A DNA stretch of 6,909 nt, taken from NCBI GenBank assembly GCA_018609965.1, contig JAHENP010000309.1:1-6909 (forward strand), read 5' to 3'. The translations under genes were made by a program, and so were the position numbers. This document shows positions 5,588 to 6,909 of this stretch, piece after piece. A model generated the notes under the pieces. That model was not told the DNA's origin. It made no database searches and worked only from the letters and a program-made list of their open reading frames with translations. The stretch is from Haloferacaceae archaeon. Its GTDB lineage: Archaea; Halobacteriota; Halobacteria; Halobacteriales; Haloferacaceae. Numbering within the stretch: position 1 is the first letter of the stretch; every line of letters starts with the position of its first letter.

Positions 5588-6909
5588 ATGACTGAAGCAC
5601 ACGGAGACGACTTCGTCGACGAAATTATCGAAGAGTACGCGTCTCTCTACGAGGAGATCGAAGAGGGAGAGCGACGAGAGATCGACCTGCGTCCGCGCCT
5701 CGTTCGGCGGTTGTTCTGCAACGTTCTCGGGTGGGACCACAGCGAGTACGCTCAGGAAGACGACTGGAACGACGTTCGATTCTACGACGAGGACAGGGTT
5801 CCAGTGATCATCGTCGAAGGCAAACGACGGGATGTCGGGATCGACGAAGGCGTGCCACAGGTCTTTCGCTACGCCGCAGAGACAGCCCACGCCGATCTGC
5901 TTGTTTCGACCAACATCGACTCATTTCGTCTCTACCAGCAGTGTGACTCGTCTCATCCCGACGCAGTGACCCACCACGGGGTGAGTGCTCGCCCGATCAC
6001 CGAAGTAGAGTTTAAGTCGATTAGCGGGACCAACAGCCGCGTGGCAACCAACGAGGATCTCTCCGACGAGCAGCGGCAGTCACTGCAGAAACTCTCTACG
6101 CTCCGGCGTGAAGAGGTGTTGAACCCGGAACGGTACGAGGACTTCTCGTTCAACAATCCCGCAGACATCAGCCAAGACGACGGGTTCCGTGAACTCATTC
6201 GTGTCCTCAGTCTCTCGCTCGACGAGTACTTCATCCCGTACGCGTCCGAGACCTTCGACCAGTACTGGGATCAGTACGAGGAGTACGAGAGCCAGCGTGC
6301 GGAACTCGAAACACAGATCCAACGGCTGGAGGAGAGCGGTCACGACGACGCGGAGATTGCCGAGCTTCAGACCCGGCTGAACGAACTGAACGACGAGTAC
6401 GGGGAGTACGCGCAGTTCCACAGTGATTTTCAGACGTGGGTTCGGCTCAGCGGGCGACAGGACGACGACTTCGAGGAGAACAAGTCAGTGTTCTGTCGGG
6501 AGAGCGTGTACGTCCAACTGAACAAACTCCTGCTCATCCGGATTGCAGAAGACAAGGGGCTCACCAAGCGGATGATCAGTAACGGTGGTGTCGAGGAGTA
6601 TCTCGCTTTCTGGGACGACTACACGGAGTACGTCGAACGCAGCTACGTTGACCTGTTCGAGTTGGCCTCCGAGGAACTCAGCGAGATCTACGACCACCTG
6701 TTCGCGCGTCAGATCTTCGACTGGGAGATCCGAGACGACCCGGACCTCGACGAGGTGATGCAACGGACGCTGTGGCAGTTGAACCACTTCGACTTCAGCG
6801 AGGTCGACCGGGACATACTCGGCCACCTCTACGAGGAACACCTCTCTCCAGCCGAACGGAAACAACTCGGAGAGTTCTACACGCCGACCGCAATTATCGA
6901 CCTGATCCT
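5588..6909 (+). CDS. Type IIG-like restriction-modification enzyme, N-terminal part (truncated by window edge)
   Basis: Single-chain enzyme predicted to cut and methylate DNA; 440 codons are visible with no stop. Residues about 30-120 match the nuclease domain at the start of type I HsdR subunits: R35-P-R-L-V-R leading to the LGWD segment (47-50), D62, the E77-G-K79 of the PD-(D/E)xK site after a hydrophobic strand (VPVIIV), and Q91-V-F-R-Y95, which fits the HsdR QxxxY motif. Residues 230-275 are heptad-like and charged, probably a coiled coil. Residues 300-420 are helical and acidic. The visible end, LGEFYTPTAIIDLI (427-440), is the motif X region opening an N6-adenine methyltransferase of the Eco57I/HsdM type; the SAM-binding and NPPY motifs must lie beyond the window. 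The ATG at 5588 is preferred; an in-frame TTG at 5567 would add seven residues. BREX PglX and DISARM methyltransferases share the methylase part, but the HsdR-like nuclease favours type IIG. Codons are less G/C-ending than in cdc48, suggesting acquisition by transfer. Confidence 0.85.
   Translation, partial: MTEAHGDDFVDEIIEEYASLYEEIEEGERREIDLRPRLVRRLFCNVLGWDHSEYAQEDDWNDVRFYDEDRVPVIIVEGKRRDVGIDEGVPQVFRYAAETAHADLLVSTNIDSFRLYQQCDSSHPDAVTHHGVSARPITEVEFKSISGTNSRVATNEDLSDEQRQSLQKLSTLRREEVLNPERYEDFSFNNPADISQDDGFRELIRVLSLSLDEYFIPYASETFDQYWDQYEEYESQRAELETQIQRLEESGHDDAEIAELQTRLNELNDEYGEYAQFHSDFQTWVRLSGRQDDDFEENKSVFCRESVYVQLNKLLLIRIAEDKGLTKRMISNGGVEEYLAFWDDYTEYVERSYVDLFELASEELSEIYDHLFARQIFDWEIRDDPDLDEVMQRTLWQLNHFDFSEVDRDILGHLYEEHLSPAERKQLGEFYTPTAIIDLI

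Noticed and set aside
1..6909. CRISPR arrays, insertion sequences, rRNA or tRNA genes
   Set aside because: No regularly spaced direct repeats, transposase motifs, terminal inverted repeats or cloverleaf folds were found on reading through; the only tandem repeats are the coding units in the MFS tail.

Overview
The window looks like a stretch of a haloarchaeal (class Halobacteria) chromosome. Three things point there: strongly GC-biased codons in the central genes, acidic Asp/Glu-rich proteins, and an intact archaeal Cdc48-type AAA+ ATPase. Genus cannot be assigned from this sequence alone.

Layout. (1) At the left edge, on the minus strand, an open frame of 33 codons runs out of the window. 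It may be the start of a PP2C-type phosphatase gene, but that is tentative. (2) Immediately upstream of it, also on the minus strand (1590 down to 109), lies a gene for a two-part protein: an unrecognised N-terminal domain, an acidic linker, and a C-terminal protein-kinase fold that lacks the catalytic Asp/Lys and the DFG Asp, so it reads as a pseudokinase. (3) A 172-base AT-rich divergent intergenic region (1591-1762) separates it from (4) a plus-strand 12-helix MFS transporter (1763-3112) with an Asp/Arg/His-rich repetitive C-terminal tail encoded by tandem 24- and 18-base units. (5) A 150-base spacer holds a G/C hairpin and a perfect 12-bp palindrome, followed by (6) cdc48 (3263-5488), complete with both AAA modules. 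(7) After a 99-base gap, a long plus-strand gene starts at 5588 and runs off the right edge. It encodes the N-terminal part of a single-chain restriction-modification enzyme: an HsdR-like nuclease with D...ExK...QxxxY, a helical/coiled-coil region, and the beginning of an N6-adenine methyltransferase module (GEFYTP).

How the parts relate. The MFS gene and cdc48 share orientation and strongly GC-ending codons and look like host core genome. The pseudokinase gene and especially the restriction gene use more A/T-ending codons and look accessory. I see no integrase, transposase, tRNA, CRISPR array or att-like repeat. The most useful leads are the pseudokinase with its possible phosphatase partner, and the restriction-modification gene whose remainder and neighbours lie to the right of the window.
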